Assembly: GCF_000178835.2 (NCBI RefSeq)
Contig: NC_015275.1
Location: 3,431,001-3,495,000, forward strand
Origin: Cellulosilyticum lentocellum DSM 5427
GTDB taxonomy: Bacteria > Bacillota > Clostridia > Lachnospirales > Cellulosilyticaceae
Direction: 5' to 3'
Length of the DNA: 64,000 nt
The notes beneath the pieces were generated by a model. The model had not been told where the DNA came from. It saw nothing but the letters and a program-made list of their open reading frames with translations, and made no database searches. Made by a program: the position numbers and the translations under genes. Shown in pieces: positions 18,288 to 27,646 of the stretch; the stretch's first letter is position 1; each line of letters starts with the position of its first letter.

Positions 18288-19631
18288 CTATGTAATATTC
18301 TTCATCCACTTTCTCTTTTTAAATAAAATAAGAGAAAGCCCTAAACGTACTAATTCTTCTAATGATAAGATAAGGTAAACTAAGTAAATAGGTAAATTCC
18401 AGATAAAAGCTGCCAAAAAGCCTAAGGGAATGCCAAATCCCCAAGTTCCTATTATATCGATGATTAAAGTTAATTTTGTATTTCCCCCACTTCTTAAAAT
18501 ACCCCCACCTAAAATCATATTAGCAATCTTGGCAAATAAAACGAAGCTGAAACTATACAAAATATAGCAAGTAAGCTGACCTACTTCCTCAGTTACATTG
18601 AATAGCCTTCCATAAAATCTGGCACAAATTAATAAAATCATGCTAATTCCTAAGGAACCTATAACACCTATTTTTAAAAGTTTTCTTGCAACTACATAAG
18701 CTCCTTCATAATCATCTTTTCCTAACCTACCACCTACCATAACAACGGTTGCTGCTGATACACCGCTAAACAACCCTATTAATAAACCTTGTACTGGGTT
18801 TGTTAATGTCATAGCAGCTAAGGCATCTCTACCTAATCTTCCATAAATACCTGCATAAATATTTTCTCCCAAGCTCCACAAGAACTCACAGGCCAAGATG
18901 GGAAGAACAATGATAATTATCTTTTTTAAAAATGCTTTACTAGGAAATACTAATGGTTTAAGTATGATTTTTTTCTTTTTCTTAAGGACTAGAATAAATC
19001 CAATCTGTAAGCTCATTTCAACTACCCTAGCTATAAGTGTTGCTAAAGCGGCTCCCTCGATCCCCATTTCAGGACAGGAACCGTTTCCAAAGATAAAGAA
19101 ATAATTGCCTACTATATTAAGCATCATAGCCACTATACTTCCGTATAACAACCACTTACTTTTTTCCAAGGTTCTTAATAGCGCAGAAATAACCATAGTA
19201 ATGGCCATTGGTACAAAGCTTAAAGCTATTATCCAAAGATACTTAGCACCTGCTAAATAAATAGCTGCATCTTTTGTATAAATCCTCATGATATCCTTGG
19301 TCATTCCTAATGAAGGAATTAAAAATAAAATAGCAATTCCTATAGCAATATATAAATTGGAAAAAAAGCTTACATTCATCCCTTCTTCATCTTTATTGCC
19401 ACAATATTGCGCAATCATAATAGCAGCAACAGTTGAAATAGCAGATAATGTAACCGTCACAAGGCTACTGTATTTAATAGCTATACCACTTCCTGCTATA
19501 CTAACACTTCCTAATTGCCCTACCATTATTTGATCAACCAAACTAAATGAAGATTGAAAAGCACATTGCAATGCAATAGGCACAGCAATGCTTTTAAGTT
19601 CTTTATAAAACGTAGTGTTTTCTTTTTTCAA
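18288..19631 (-). CDS. MATE-family multidrug exporter
   Basis: A 12-helix antiporter of the MATE (NorM/DinF-like) family, which expels cationic drugs or metabolites in exchange for Na+ or H+. Family signs are QxxFSLVDQIMVGQLG at the first helix, repeated in the second half with NIYAGIYGRLG, and LLIGLFSGVSAATVVMVGGRLG. The annotated frame opens at GTG 19640, but that codon lies inside the Shine-Dalgarno sequence GAGGTG. I prefer TTG 19631, six bases after it (447 residues). It sits downstream of a LacI-type gene with a candidate operator between them. Confidence 0.92.
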   Translation of the reverse strand: MKKENTTFYKELKSIAVPIALQCAFQSSFSLVDQIMVGQLGSVSIAGSGIAIKYSSLVTVTLSAISTVAAIMIAQYCGNKDEEGMNVSFFSNLYIAIGIAILFLIPSLGMTKDIMRIYTKDAAIYLAGAKYLWIIALSFVPMAITMVISALLRTLEKSKWLLYGSIVAMMLNIVGNYFFIFGNGSCPEMGIEGAALATLIARVVEMSLQIGFILVLKKKKKIILKPLVFPSKAFLKKIIIIVLPILACEFLWSLGENIYAGIYGRLGRDALAAMTLTNPVQGLLIGLFSGVSAATVVMVGGRLGKDDYEGAYVVARKLLKIGVIGSLGISMILLICARFYGRLFNVTEEVGQLTCYILYSFSFVLFAKIANMILGGGILRSGGNTKLTLIIDIIGTWGFGIPLGFLAAFIWNLPIYLVYLILSLEELVRLGLSLILFKKRKWMKNIT

Positions 19632-19713
19632 AACTATCACCTCTTTATTAGAGGCATTTGCGCAAAGCCTATCTAGATACTCCTATTTTACTATAGCACC
19701 TGAATATATCAAC

Positions 19714-19731
19714 AGGTTAAACGCGTAACCT
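19714..19731. promoter_or_regulatory. Candidate LacI-type operator before the MATE gene
   Basis: AGGTTAAACGCGTAACCT is an 18-base palindrome with a central CG and two mismatched pairs, the form bound by LacI/PurR-type repressors. It lies between the LacI-family gene (ends 19758) and the MATE gene (starts 19631), so the repressor could control the exporter. Confidence 0.4.
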
Positions 19732-19757
19732 AAACTAAAAAAAGCAACTTCTTTTTG

Positions 19758-20807
19758 TCACTTATCACCTATATCTTTTACACTTTCTCTTATCACTAAG
19801 GAGGTGGGAAGTACCACGTTTGCTATTACTTCATCTCCTGCTATCAGCGCTTCAAGTAGCTCTATAGCCTTTTCTGCTCTTTTATTCATATCTTGTTTGA
19901 TAGTTGTTAATTTAGGCCTTACATACTGAGCCAGCTGAATATCATCAAATCCTATAATAGAAAAATCTTCTGGAATTTTTACGCCTTGGTCTAAAAGATA
20001 ATTCATCCATTCAATGGCATATACATCAGACGCACAAAAAGCAGCTGTGTATTTTTTTATTTCTTTCAATAAGTGCTTATAATAAGCAAAACGCTCTTTC
20101 TCATCAAAAGGCAATAGCTTAAAATCTTCTGGCATAACTATTATTTGATTGTCTAAAAGTGCTCTTTTAAAGCCCATATAGCGTTCATGATCGCCGCAAG
20201 TATCATTATCTGATAAAAACATGATTTTACGATGACCTTTATGTACTAAATAAGTTCCTGCTTGATAGCCTCCACCTTCATTATCAATACCTACATTTGA
20301 ATATTTCTCAGCTTGATTCACATAGCCATCAATGACCAAAAAAGGGATGTGCATTTTTGCTCTTAAACTTTGATAATCTTGATTACAATAGCCAATTAAA
20401 ATAAGCCCTGCCATATTCCACATAGAAGCATACTGTACAATCTTATCTAAACGTGATTCTTCCTTGACCATCATAAAATAGCCCTTTTGATTAAGACATT
20501 TAGATAAGCTATTTAGTATATCACTCACAAAGGGATCCTTTAGCATTTGTCCATTGTATTTTTGATCATCTGAGAGCATGACACATATAATCTTAGAGCT
20601 ATTTTGAGCTAATAAAACTGCTGCCATATTAGGAATATAGCCACTTACCTCTAAAAGCTCCTGCACTTTTTCAACTGTTTTGGCTGATATTTTCTTGGTC
20701 TTTCCATGAATCACATTAGATACTGTAGCTGTGCTTACCCCTAAGCTTTCTGCAATGTCTTTGATAGTGACTCGCCTTTCATTATAGTTTATTTCCTGTT
20801 TACTCAT
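19758..20807 (-). CDS. LacI-family transcription regulator
   Basis: The 349-residue protein has an N-terminal LacI helix-turn-helix (TIKDIAESLGVSTATVSNVI, about 14-33) with the hinge helix region (NMAAVLLAQ). A periplasmic-binding-protein-like sensor domain follows, with GYQAGTYLVHKGHRKIMFLS and the late DDIQLAQYVRPKLTTI segment. It should bind a sugar or nucleoside-like effector; which one is not visible. It starts after a strong GGGGGGAGAA site. The same-strand MATE gene 120 bases downstream is the nearest possible target. Confidence 0.95.
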   Translation of the reverse strand: MSKQEINYNERRVTIKDIAESLGVSTATVSNVIHGKTKKISAKTVEKVQELLEVSGYIPNMAAVLLAQNSSKIICVMLSDDQKYNGQMLKDPFVSDILNSLSKCLNQKGYFMMVKEESRLDKIVQYASMWNMAGLILIGYCNQDYQSLRAKMHIPFLVIDGYVNQAEKYSNVGIDNEGGGYQAGTYLVHKGHRKIMFLSDNDTCGDHERYMGFKRALLDNQIIVMPEDFKLLPFDEKERFAYYKHLLKEIKKYTAAFCASDVYAIEWMNYLLDQGVKIPEDFSIIGFDDIQLAQYVRPKLTTIKQDMNKRAEKAIELLEALIAGDEVIANVVLPTSLVIRESVKDIGDK

Positions 20808-20980
20808 TTTCTCCCCCCTAACATCTTATTTATCTACAAAAGATGTACTTTATATCTCTTTTATTCTAACATCCATATAGCTATTTGGGATAATTAAGGT
20901 GCTCTATCCCTCTCATTTTTCAAAATCGTATACTCATACATACACTATTTCTTGTTGAAACCAAACCTATATATAACGAC

Positions 20981-21814
20981 TTAGTACACCTTATTTTCCA
21001 TAGGAGAAGTCATTTCATTAGGTACTCCTTTGCTTAATGGTCTATATTCTTTCTTTAAATAAGGAAATGCCTCATAAGGAATCGTAAATTCTAAAATACC
21101 TACCGCATGAGGTGAAATAATATATTCATTAGAGATGACCACAAACCCATTATCTGAAAGGTACCAAGTATCTTCTGTTAAAATATCCTTGATGTTTTTT
21201 TCATAGCCTTCAAAAAAATATTCTTTATATTCATACTTATTAGTTTGTTTTAGTAACTCTTGATTAATAAAAGTAATAGCTGCTTTTTCATTTGTGGTAA
21301 TATCTTTTAAAGTTAATCGCCTGCCCGTATTAGGAGCAAAATTTTGAGCATAACGCCAACTATTAGGATGTGCACCACCTGTATATTCATCATTATTTTC
21401 TACCAAACTAATTACTTTTTCATCTAGCCTTTCTGGCATATAACTCATACCTAAGCCATAACCTTCCCAGTAGGCTCTTTCTTCCTCACTTCGCCCTTTA
21501 TAATCTTCTTGGGCTTGTTTAAAATCAATAGCTTGCTGTATTTCAAAAGCTTTCTTTTTATTTTGATAAAAATCATTCATCTTTTTAGTAGCTTTTTGAT
21601 TACCCCCTATAGTAACTACAGGGATATTGCCTTGAACCTGTAACATAGGAACACCGTTTTTATCCTTTAATACTTGATCTAATTTTTGCAAAGTAATCCT
21701 AATTACTTCAGCTTCTCTAGAACTATCGACCTCTACTGGAATAACCTGAACCTTTCCACTATTACTTACTAAGCAGGTTGTTAATAAAAGTATAGAAAGT
21801 ACACGACTGATCAT
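20981..21814 (-). CDS. Exported DUF4163/DUF3298 protein (RsiV/PdaC-like outer domain)
   Basis: The 277-residue protein has an N-terminal signal sequence (hydrophobic segment about residues 3-16), then a DUF4163 part (about 25-130) and a DUF3298 part with the hallmark YTGGAHPN (about 142-149) and a C-terminal EFTIPYEAFPYL segment. The same pair of domains occurs in the outer part of the anti-sigma factor RsiV, which binds lysozyme, and in the deacetylase PdaC. Here there is no cytoplasmic domain or deacetylase domain, so its role is probably binding at the cell surface. Confidence 0.85.
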   Translation of the reverse strand: MISRVLSILLLTTCLVSNSGKVQVIPVEVDSSREAEVIRITLQKLDQVLKDKNGVPMLQVQGNIPVVTIGGNQKATKKMNDFYQNKKKAFEIQQAIDFKQAQEDYKGRSEEERAYWEGYGLGMSYMPERLDEKVISLVENNDEYTGGAHPNSWRYAQNFAPNTGRRLTLKDITTNEKAAITFINQELLKQTNKYEYKEYFFEGYEKNIKDILTEDTWYLSDNGFVVISNEYIISPHAVGILEFTIPYEAFPYLKKEYRPLSKGVPNEMTSPMENKVY

Positions 21815-21892
21815 AAATGATGCTCCTTTTTATATGATTAAACATTACTCTGATTATTATGGCTCAATCTATGTTTTAAAATACATCTTCGT

Positions 21893-23593
21893 TTAGTGCC
21901 AACAGTGTATATCTTCCACATCACCAAATACTTCGTACAATGAGCCATTTTGATAACCATATACCTTATATCCTGGATTTCCCCACTCTTCAGATTCAAC
22001 AACTATTTCCACAACACCATCATTTTGCACATCAGCAATAGCTACAATCCTTCCTTTGTCTTCTGTAACTAAACTAATAATCTCTCTCATAGTATGTACA
22101 GTGCCATCATCACCTATTTTTCGAAGTATTAGCTTTGTATTTCCTTCTTCTTGTAGTATCAGTACCACTTCATCTTGCCCGTCTCCTTCAATATCAATAC
22201 GGTAGTTTTGTAAAATTGTAGCATTAGGGAAAAACTTTTGATAACTATCTATACTTTGCGCCTTAGGTATTCTAGGCATTGCTTCCCATGTACCACTAAC
22301 TGCTAGATAAGGCATCTTTTCATCTATTTGTATTTCCCCTCTATAGGAATTGGCATTGATCACATTATCTTGTTTTAAACTAAACTGAGAATGTTCAATT
22401 TCCTTTATGTAGCCCTTTTCTAGACTATAAACCTTATAATGTTCATCTTGATGAATATATTGACACATTTCTAAATAAGAATAAACCATATTATCCTTTG
22501 AACCACCTAGCAAGCTACCATTGTACACTACAGGATGATATCCTTCATCCGCTATATATGGCTGGCTTCGTACTTTCATTTCACCTAACTGTATATCCTG
22601 CCCATCTGTTACGGCTTGCTTATATATTTCTTTGGTATAGGTAAATTCTTCATGATTTACCTCTGTATATTGAAGCCTTAAATAATCATCTTTAAGATAA
22701 AGTATAAAATACTCTTTTATTACACGCTCCTGCTCCTCATATGTTCCTTGTAGTACAGCTATTGTTTCCTTGGGCAACTTTATATCCTTTATATCCTTTA
22801 TCTCTTCTTTAACCACTAACTGAGGCTTAGATAAGTACAAACCTAAATCTATGGTTTCTTCTCGATTTGTTTTTAAATTCAAATAAAGCCTATACCAACT
22901 ACTTGGCCCATGCTTGGTTTTTCTTTCCCATACAGCATATTCAAGTTGCAATGGAACTGGCTTACTCTCTTTGAAAAAGGCACTGTAATCTACTTCATAT
23001 ATCTCACCGCTCATTTCTTTTATACTACCCTTCTCATCTAACTTGTAGGTCACCTTGGCAATAGGTAAATAATCTTGCCATGACGTACTTGGTCCTCTTC
23101 CTATATAATCTGGAGTGCCTTCTTCAACAGGATTTACCATGACATAAAAGCTCGTAGCATTTTCTAATTTAATCATGATATTTTCTCCCCCGCCTGCAAA
23201 CCAATTACTTAAAGGTAAATAAGCATCTTTAGGATAAATGTCTCTTCCTTGTTCATCTTCTTGGTAAATCCCCACTACTTGATGTTTTAAATCGATACAA
23301 AGCGTAGGATTTGTTTTACTTGTTAAGTACAAAGAAGTTTTAGGATAAACTAATTGCCCATTAAGCATGGTTTCTTCCTTAGGATCTGTCATCCATTTCC
23401 ACTCTAGGTCATCTATTACTTTAGCTATAGGTGCCTGTTCTATCAAAGCCTCTTCTTGTACCACTGTTCCTGAATTATTTTCTCTTATAGTTTCTGGATG
23501 AGTATTAATCCTATTACATCCTAGCAATAAAGCTACGCTTATTAGACTTATTCCTACTAACACTTTTCTTATTTGATATCTTAGTTCTCCCAT
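21893..23593 (-). CDS. Lipoprotein with C-terminal FG-GAP/VCBS-like region, unknown function
   Basis: A 566-residue lipoprotein with signal peptide and lipobox LLLGC near residue 26. The middle (30-450) is strand-rich and of no family I know. The C-terminal 110 residues contain calcium-loop-like repeats (DIEGDGQDEVVL and DVQNDGVVEIVVE), as in FG-GAP/VCBS propeller blades. I moved the start from 23608 to ATG 23593 because GGGGGTGG lies between them at correct spacing. It is followed 31 bases downstream on the other side by the stalk-domain gene, so the two secreted proteins may be co-transcribed. Confidence 0.8.
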   Translation of the reverse strand: MGELRYQIRKVLVGISLISVALLLGCNRINTHPETIRENNSGTVVQEEALIEQAPIAKVIDDLEWKWMTDPKEETMLNGQLVYPKTSLYLTSKTNPTLCIDLKHQVVGIYQEDEQGRDIYPKDAYLPLSNWFAGGGENIMIKLENATSFYVMVNPVEEGTPDYIGRGPSTSWQDYLPIAKVTYKLDEKGSIKEMSGEIYEVDYSAFFKESKPVPLQLEYAVWERKTKHGPSSWYRLYLNLKTNREETIDLGLYLSKPQLVVKEEIKDIKDIKLPKETIAVLQGTYEEQERVIKEYFILYLKDDYLRLQYTEVNHEEFTYTKEIYKQAVTDGQDIQLGEMKVRSQPYIADEGYHPVVYNGSLLGGSKDNMVYSYLEMCQYIHQDEHYKVYSLEKGYIKEIEHSQFSLKQDNVINANSYRGEIQIDEKMPYLAVSGTWEAMPRIPKAQSIDSYQKFFPNATILQNYRIDIEGDGQDEVVLILQEEGNTKLILRKIGDDGTVHTMREIISLVTEDKGRIVAIADVQNDGVVEIVVESEEWGNPGYKVYGYQNGSLYEVFGDVEDIHCWH

Positions 23594-23639
23594 ATTCCAC
23601 CCCCGCATACAGCAAGAATAAAACTATATCCCCTTTTCT

Positions 23640-24635
23640 TTAACTCAAACTAAACCATGTACCACCTGTAGCAGTTGAAAAATTATATCCAAATAGTAAT
23701 TTAGGTGCTGTATCTTTTTCATCTATTACATAAACACCCCATGCATCTAATTGATCTCCCGCCTTGACTCTTCCTTGAAGTGCTGTATATGGCATTTTTA
23801 CATATTCAGACTCGTATCTAGCATTTTGACTATTATAAGGTATAAAGTCATGGTAGGATATGCTTACTGTCCCTTTCATATTGGTACTTTCGCCTCCAGA
23901 CAGACTAGTTCCAAAGCTTACCACGCCTTCATCTTGTACAGATACCACTTCCACTAAAAAATTCACTAAAACATATTCTTTACCCTCTTGTGCGGGCTTG
24001 TTACTACTTATTTCTTCTAATACTGACCAGGCTTCATCACCTCTTAATACTTCATTAATCTTAATCTTAGCACTATATTCTTTTAATCCTGATTTTACTG
24101 TTACTAACTGCTCTGTTCCTAGGGGAACAGGCTTTGTCTGATTAGTAGATTGATTAAGTTCTTTGTCCTTTTTCCCTACTGTTCCTATGATAATATTACC
24201 ATTTTCATAGGAGATATCGGTATCTACAATTTTTCCAAAGGTTCGAAGTGGCATATAGGTAGTACCATTATAAATAATCATATTTTCTGCACCCATCACG
24301 TTATTTCCCTGGTAGTGCTGATACTTCATTTCTGCTTGCACTATATGTGCTTTTAATTCAGCCACTTCAGTACTTTGTACACTAGTTGCTGCTTGAGAAC
24401 TTCCTACAATAATAGTATCATCTTTATAACTTACACTAACCTTCAACATATTTCCTAATTCTCTTAATGGTACATAGGTAGTTCCTCTATGCTGGATAAC
24501 CAATTTCTTCTGCGCTTCCCCATTACACTGTATTGTTTGTGTTTTAATAACAACTGATACTTTTGTTGGCTCTTTAGCAAATACTATAGTCATTAGCATA
24601 AGACTTACGATCAAAGCTACTGCTCCCTTTTTCAT
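23640..24635 (-). CDS. Secreted protein with copper-amine-oxidase N-terminal-like (stalk) repeats and a DUF4352-like domain
   Basis: The 331-residue protein has a signal peptide (1-20) and then two stalk-domain units marked by YVPLRELGNMLKVSVSY (about 54-70) and YMPLRTFGKIVDTDISYENG (about 125-145). The C-terminal half (about 170-331) has the strand pattern of a DUF4352-like beta sandwich (EYVLVNFLVEVVS). Such repeats anchor proteins in the envelope of Clostridia. No enzyme site is seen. It is upstream of the FG-GAP lipoprotein on the same strand. A second stalk-domain gene lies at 43523. Confidence 0.88.
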   Translation of the reverse strand: MKKGAVALIVSLMLMTIVFAKEPTKVSVVIKTQTIQCNGEAQKKLVIQHRGTTYVPLRELGNMLKVSVSYKDDTIIVGSSQAATSVQSTEVAELKAHIVQAEMKYQHYQGNNVMGAENMIIYNGTTYMPLRTFGKIVDTDISYENGNIIIGTVGKKDKELNQSTNQTKPVPLGTEQLVTVKSGLKEYSAKIKINEVLRGDEAWSVLEEISSNKPAQEGKEYVLVNFLVEVVSVQDEGVVSFGTSLSGGESTNMKGTVSISYHDFIPYNSQNARYESEYVKMPYTALQGRVKAGDQLDAWGVYVIDEKDTAPKLLFGYNFSTATGGTWFSLS

Positions 24636-24706
24636 TTCTCTTGCCTCCTATCTTTTTTAATAGTTTAGCATGGTTATTGAGTAAATTTTGTCACTTTTTA
24701 TCCTTC

Positions 24707-24755
24707 AATAATAAAGCCACGAAAATATGGTTACTATCTTCTTGGCCTTATTATT
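24707..24755 (-). terminator. Hairpin after the PEBP lipoprotein gene
   Basis: AATAATAAAGCC pairs with GGCCTTATTATT across a 25-base loop just beyond the stop at 24774. The T-run is weak, so termination may be partial. Confidence 0.5.
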
Positions 24756-24773
24756 TCAATATATCTATTATTT

Positions 24774-25361
24774 TTATTTTGTCATGTCTCCATGCTTATA
24801 ATATCCTGTGACAGAGCCATAACCTAGTATATTTCCCGACTCGTCATTGACATGGTCAAGTGCTTTAACAACCTTTTCATAAGAATTAGTACCATCCATC
24901 TTTCCTATCTCATTAGTTGGTTTGTGTTTTAAAGCATAAACTTCTATACAATAACTATGGTCTCTACTTTTAGGTGGATAGGGTCCTATATAATCCTTTG
25001 TTTCTGTATAAGCACCTTGTTCTAAATCCGTGGCATTGGTTATAATAGCACGCCAATGTAACCAATGATTAGCTGTTTTGTCAAACATATAAATAGCATA
25101 GCAGTTAGCACCTTCCACTTCATCAAAGCTAAGTGCTGGACTTAAATTATCTCCTTGAGGCTCATTCTGTTTTTTCTGAGCTACTGTTTGCGTTAATAAT
25201 CGATTTGCTTCATTAATAGAAGTAGAACTTACCTTCATTTCCTGATAACTTCTCCCTAAAATATCATCTACCGCCTTGCTTGCTTCTTCAGCCATACAAC
25301 CACTAGTGACTGCTACTATAAGACCTACTACCCCTATGATTAATGTCTTAAAATGTATCAT
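24774..25361 (-). CDS. PEBP-family (YbhB/YbcL-like) lipoprotein
   Basis: The 195-residue protein has a signal peptide and lipobox VTSGC (C22). The phosphatidylethanolamine-binding-protein fold shows the ligand-site segments NLSPALSF (about 70-77), ANHWLHWRAIITN, and GPYPPKSRDHSY with its histidine. Bacterial members bind small anionic ligands; a specific function is rarely known. It follows the methyltransferase gene by 15 bases at the end of the long leftward exporter/regulator cluster. Confidence 0.9.
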   Translation of the reverse strand: MIHFKTLIIGVVGLIVAVTSGCMAEEASKAVDDILGRSYQEMKVSSTSINEANRLLTQTVAQKKQNEPQGDNLSPALSFDEVEGANCYAIYMFDKTANHWLHWRAIITNATDLEQGAYTETKDYIGPYPPKSRDHSYCIEVYALKHKPTNEIGKMDGTNSYEKVVKALDHVNDESGNILGYGSVTGYYKHGDMTK

Positions 25362-25376
25362 TTCTATTTCTCCTCT

Positions 25377-25988
25377 TTATATTACAAATGGAATAAAGCG
25401 CTTGGTTCTTTCCATGTAACTGAGATATTCCTCACCAAACTCTTCTATCATATCCTTTTCTTCTTTTCTTGCTAACCTATTATAAAGCCATACAATAAAA
25501 GGCCACATTAAAAGCATCGGGAGTGTCGCCCATTCTAATAGCATCCCCAAAGTAATCATCATAAAGCCTGTGTACTGTGGATGACGAATATACTTATAAA
25601 TGCCTGTTTTAACCACTTTCCCTTTACCTGCTTCTTTTGCCCAATATTTATGATAGATATTATACCAACCATTAGCAATAATCATGATACCACTTATACT
25701 TAGAGCGATATTGAGATACATTCCTAAATATCCTATTTGATTTACTAGTGTATGCCCCCACAATACCCCTTCTGGAAGCCTCTTACCTATAAGCCATGAA
25801 ATAAAATACATACTCATAGGAATCCCATGCATTTCTATAGCAAAAGCAATTACAAATGCCATATAAGCTGTAGCTGGTTTACGATCCATCTTTTTATAAA
25901 ACGGCACAAATAAAATAGCAATCCCATAAAGCAAAATAAAAAATATGACACCATACCATAAATGAAAATGACTTTCTAGAGTTTCCAT
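25377..25988 (-). CDS. Isoprenylcysteine carboxyl methyltransferase-family membrane protein
   Basis: A 203-residue protein with about five membrane helices and the ICMT/PEMT signature YKYIRHPQYTGFMMITLG (about 130-147), followed by EEKDMIEEFGEEYLSYMERTKRFIP, the usual C-terminal S-adenosylmethionine-site segment. Bacterial members methylate lipids or unknown acceptors. The gene is 68 bases downstream of the TPR-LuxR regulator and 15 bases upstream of the PEBP lipoprotein, so it may act on the envelope response of that cluster. Confidence 0.88.
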   Translation of the reverse strand: METLESHFHLWYGVIFFILLYGIAILFVPFYKKMDRKPATAYMAFVIAFAIEMHGIPMSMYFISWLIGKRLPEGVLWGHTLVNQIGYLGMYLNIALSISGIMIIANGWYNIYHKYWAKEAGKGKVVKTGIYKYIRHPQYTGFMMITLGMLLEWATLPMLLMWPFIVWLYNRLARKEEKDMIEEFGEEYLSYMERTKRFIPFVI

Positions 25989-26056
25989 TTTCTTACCTCC
26001 TTTGTTAAACCTCCTTCATTGTAACAAAGTTGGTAACGTCCTTCGCCTAACTAAAG

Positions 26057-27616
26057 TTAGGTAATTTCCCCTAACTTCCTGGCTTCACTCACTGCTTGTA
26101 TACGATTTTTCACTTCTAGTTTTCCCAATATATGATTCATATGCCATTTAACAGTTCCAATCGTTAGATAAAGCTGATCTCCTATTTCTGCATTACTTCT
26201 TCCTTCTGCTACTAGGCTTAAGATTTCTCTTTCCTTTGGTGTTAAAAGATACTCTTCTTTTTTAATGCCTACTTTACTCGTTTCATTCTCCTTATGAAAT
26301 TGTGCTACGAGAAGGTATACTTCTTGATCTATCTTTTTTAGCAAAGGTAGGATTTCTCTTCCCAATAAGTAAAAGCTTGCTACAATACCTGTTTCTCTTT
26401 GAACTTGCACAGCTTCCTTTAAACAACTGATAGCCTCTTTTTTCCTATTAGCTTTTAAGTTAATTTCCGCTAAGAAAATAAGCAGTTCTTGAAGCTGTGT
26501 CCTCATACCTGTAAAACGCACTTTTTTCAACATATCTAATAAATAAGGAATGGTTATAATATGGCTCAGCCCTTTTTGCTGAAGCAAGAGTAAAAGTTCC
26601 ACTACTTGATACTGCCCTTGATAATGATTTTTTGTAAATTCCATTTCAAGGCGCTCAATCATTGCCTCTATTTCTTCTTTATTTGTATAAGTCGTATCTT
26701 CTGTTAAAACATAGTACAAGCATTGAAATAGTTCTCTATAAATATAATGCATATGCCCTAATCTAGCTAAAAGATCTGACATCACTTCTTGCATATGCCT
26801 TTGTTCATCCAGCAAGTAATAAGCCTTCATTAAAAAAGGCTCCACTACACCTTGCATATGAAGCATTTGTGTATCTTCTATACACGTTTTAGCTAATTTT
26901 AAATACTTGCATGCCAGTTTTAACTTTCCCATTTGAAAATAGCACATACCAAGTGGTAAATAAATAATGTCCCAATATCCCTTATCTCTCTCACTCATAT
27001 CGCCTATTTGAATCAAGGTTTGATTACTTTCTTCAATCACCCTTCTCATGTCTCCTAGATAATATAAATTAAGTAGTTTATTTGTAAGGGCTACGCTAGC
27101 TGGGAAATCTAATCTCAGGTTAAAAAACATCTGGTAAGCTTCATCGAATAATAGTGCTGCTTCTCTGTACCTTAAAAAGCCGGCTAGCATTTGAGCATAG
27201 GTAAGCTTGGCATTGGCCATAAATAAAGAACATTCTTCGGGCGGCAATACTTCTACACTAAGTTTTGCTAGAGCTAACTTCTTCTCAGCCTCTGTATTAA
27301 AGGTCATTAATGCTTGAAGTGAGTAATAAAAAGCTATTAACTGCTTATTGGTCATTTCTTCTTCTTCAAGCTTTTTCATATTACCATAAGCATAGTTATT
27401 ATCACCATTTAGGAAGGCCAACCAAGCTACTATCAATTTACTGAGTACAGAAGGTATTTGTTCAAAAGGAATAGCCTTCAATATCTGGTAATACGGTAAG
27501 CTGCAAGACATGTTCGTTATTGAAAAGAGTTTATTCTCTACTAATTCAAATAGTTCCTTTATAAGTCCCTTTTCTTTTAAGTCTTCCATTTGTTTATAAA
27601 GCATTTCTCTATTCAT
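26057..27616 (-). CDS. TPR-domain LuxR-family regulator
   Basis: The 519-residue protein has a long helical-repeat N-terminal region (about 20-440, tetratricopeptide-like, as in the MalT sensor part) but lacks an N-terminal NTPase. The C-terminal LuxR helix-turn-helix is LTPKEREILSLVAEGRSNAE through IGTVKWHMNHILGKL. It starts 21-30 bases after the response-regulator stop. I prefer ATG 27616 because the first ATG (27625) abuts GGAG directly. Having both a NarL-type regulator and a TPR-LuxR protein in one operon suggests a second layer of control, perhaps on protein or peptide sensing. Confidence 0.9.
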   Translation of the reverse strand: MNREMLYKQMEDLKEKGLIKELFELVENKLFSITNMSCSLPYYQILKAIPFEQIPSVLSKLIVAWLAFLNGDNNYAYGNMKKLEEEEMTNKQLIAFYYSLQALMTFNTEAEKKLALAKLSVEVLPPEECSLFMANAKLTYAQMLAGFLRYREAALLFDEAYQMFFNLRLDFPASVALTNKLLNLYYLGDMRRVIEESNQTLIQIGDMSERDKGYWDIIYLPLGMCYFQMGKLKLACKYLKLAKTCIEDTQMLHMQGVVEPFLMKAYYLLDEQRHMQEVMSDLLARLGHMHYIYRELFQCLYYVLTEDTTYTNKEEIEAMIERLEMEFTKNHYQGQYQVVELLLLLQQKGLSHIITIPYLLDMLKKVRFTGMRTQLQELLIFLAEINLKANRKKEAISCLKEAVQVQRETGIVASFYLLGREILPLLKKIDQEVYLLVAQFHKENETSKVGIKKEEYLLTPKEREILSLVAEGRSNAEIGDQLYLTIGTVKWHMNHILGKLEVKNRIQAVSEARKLGEIT

Positions 27617-27646
27617 TTCCTTCATCTCCTTAATGACTTACACCTC

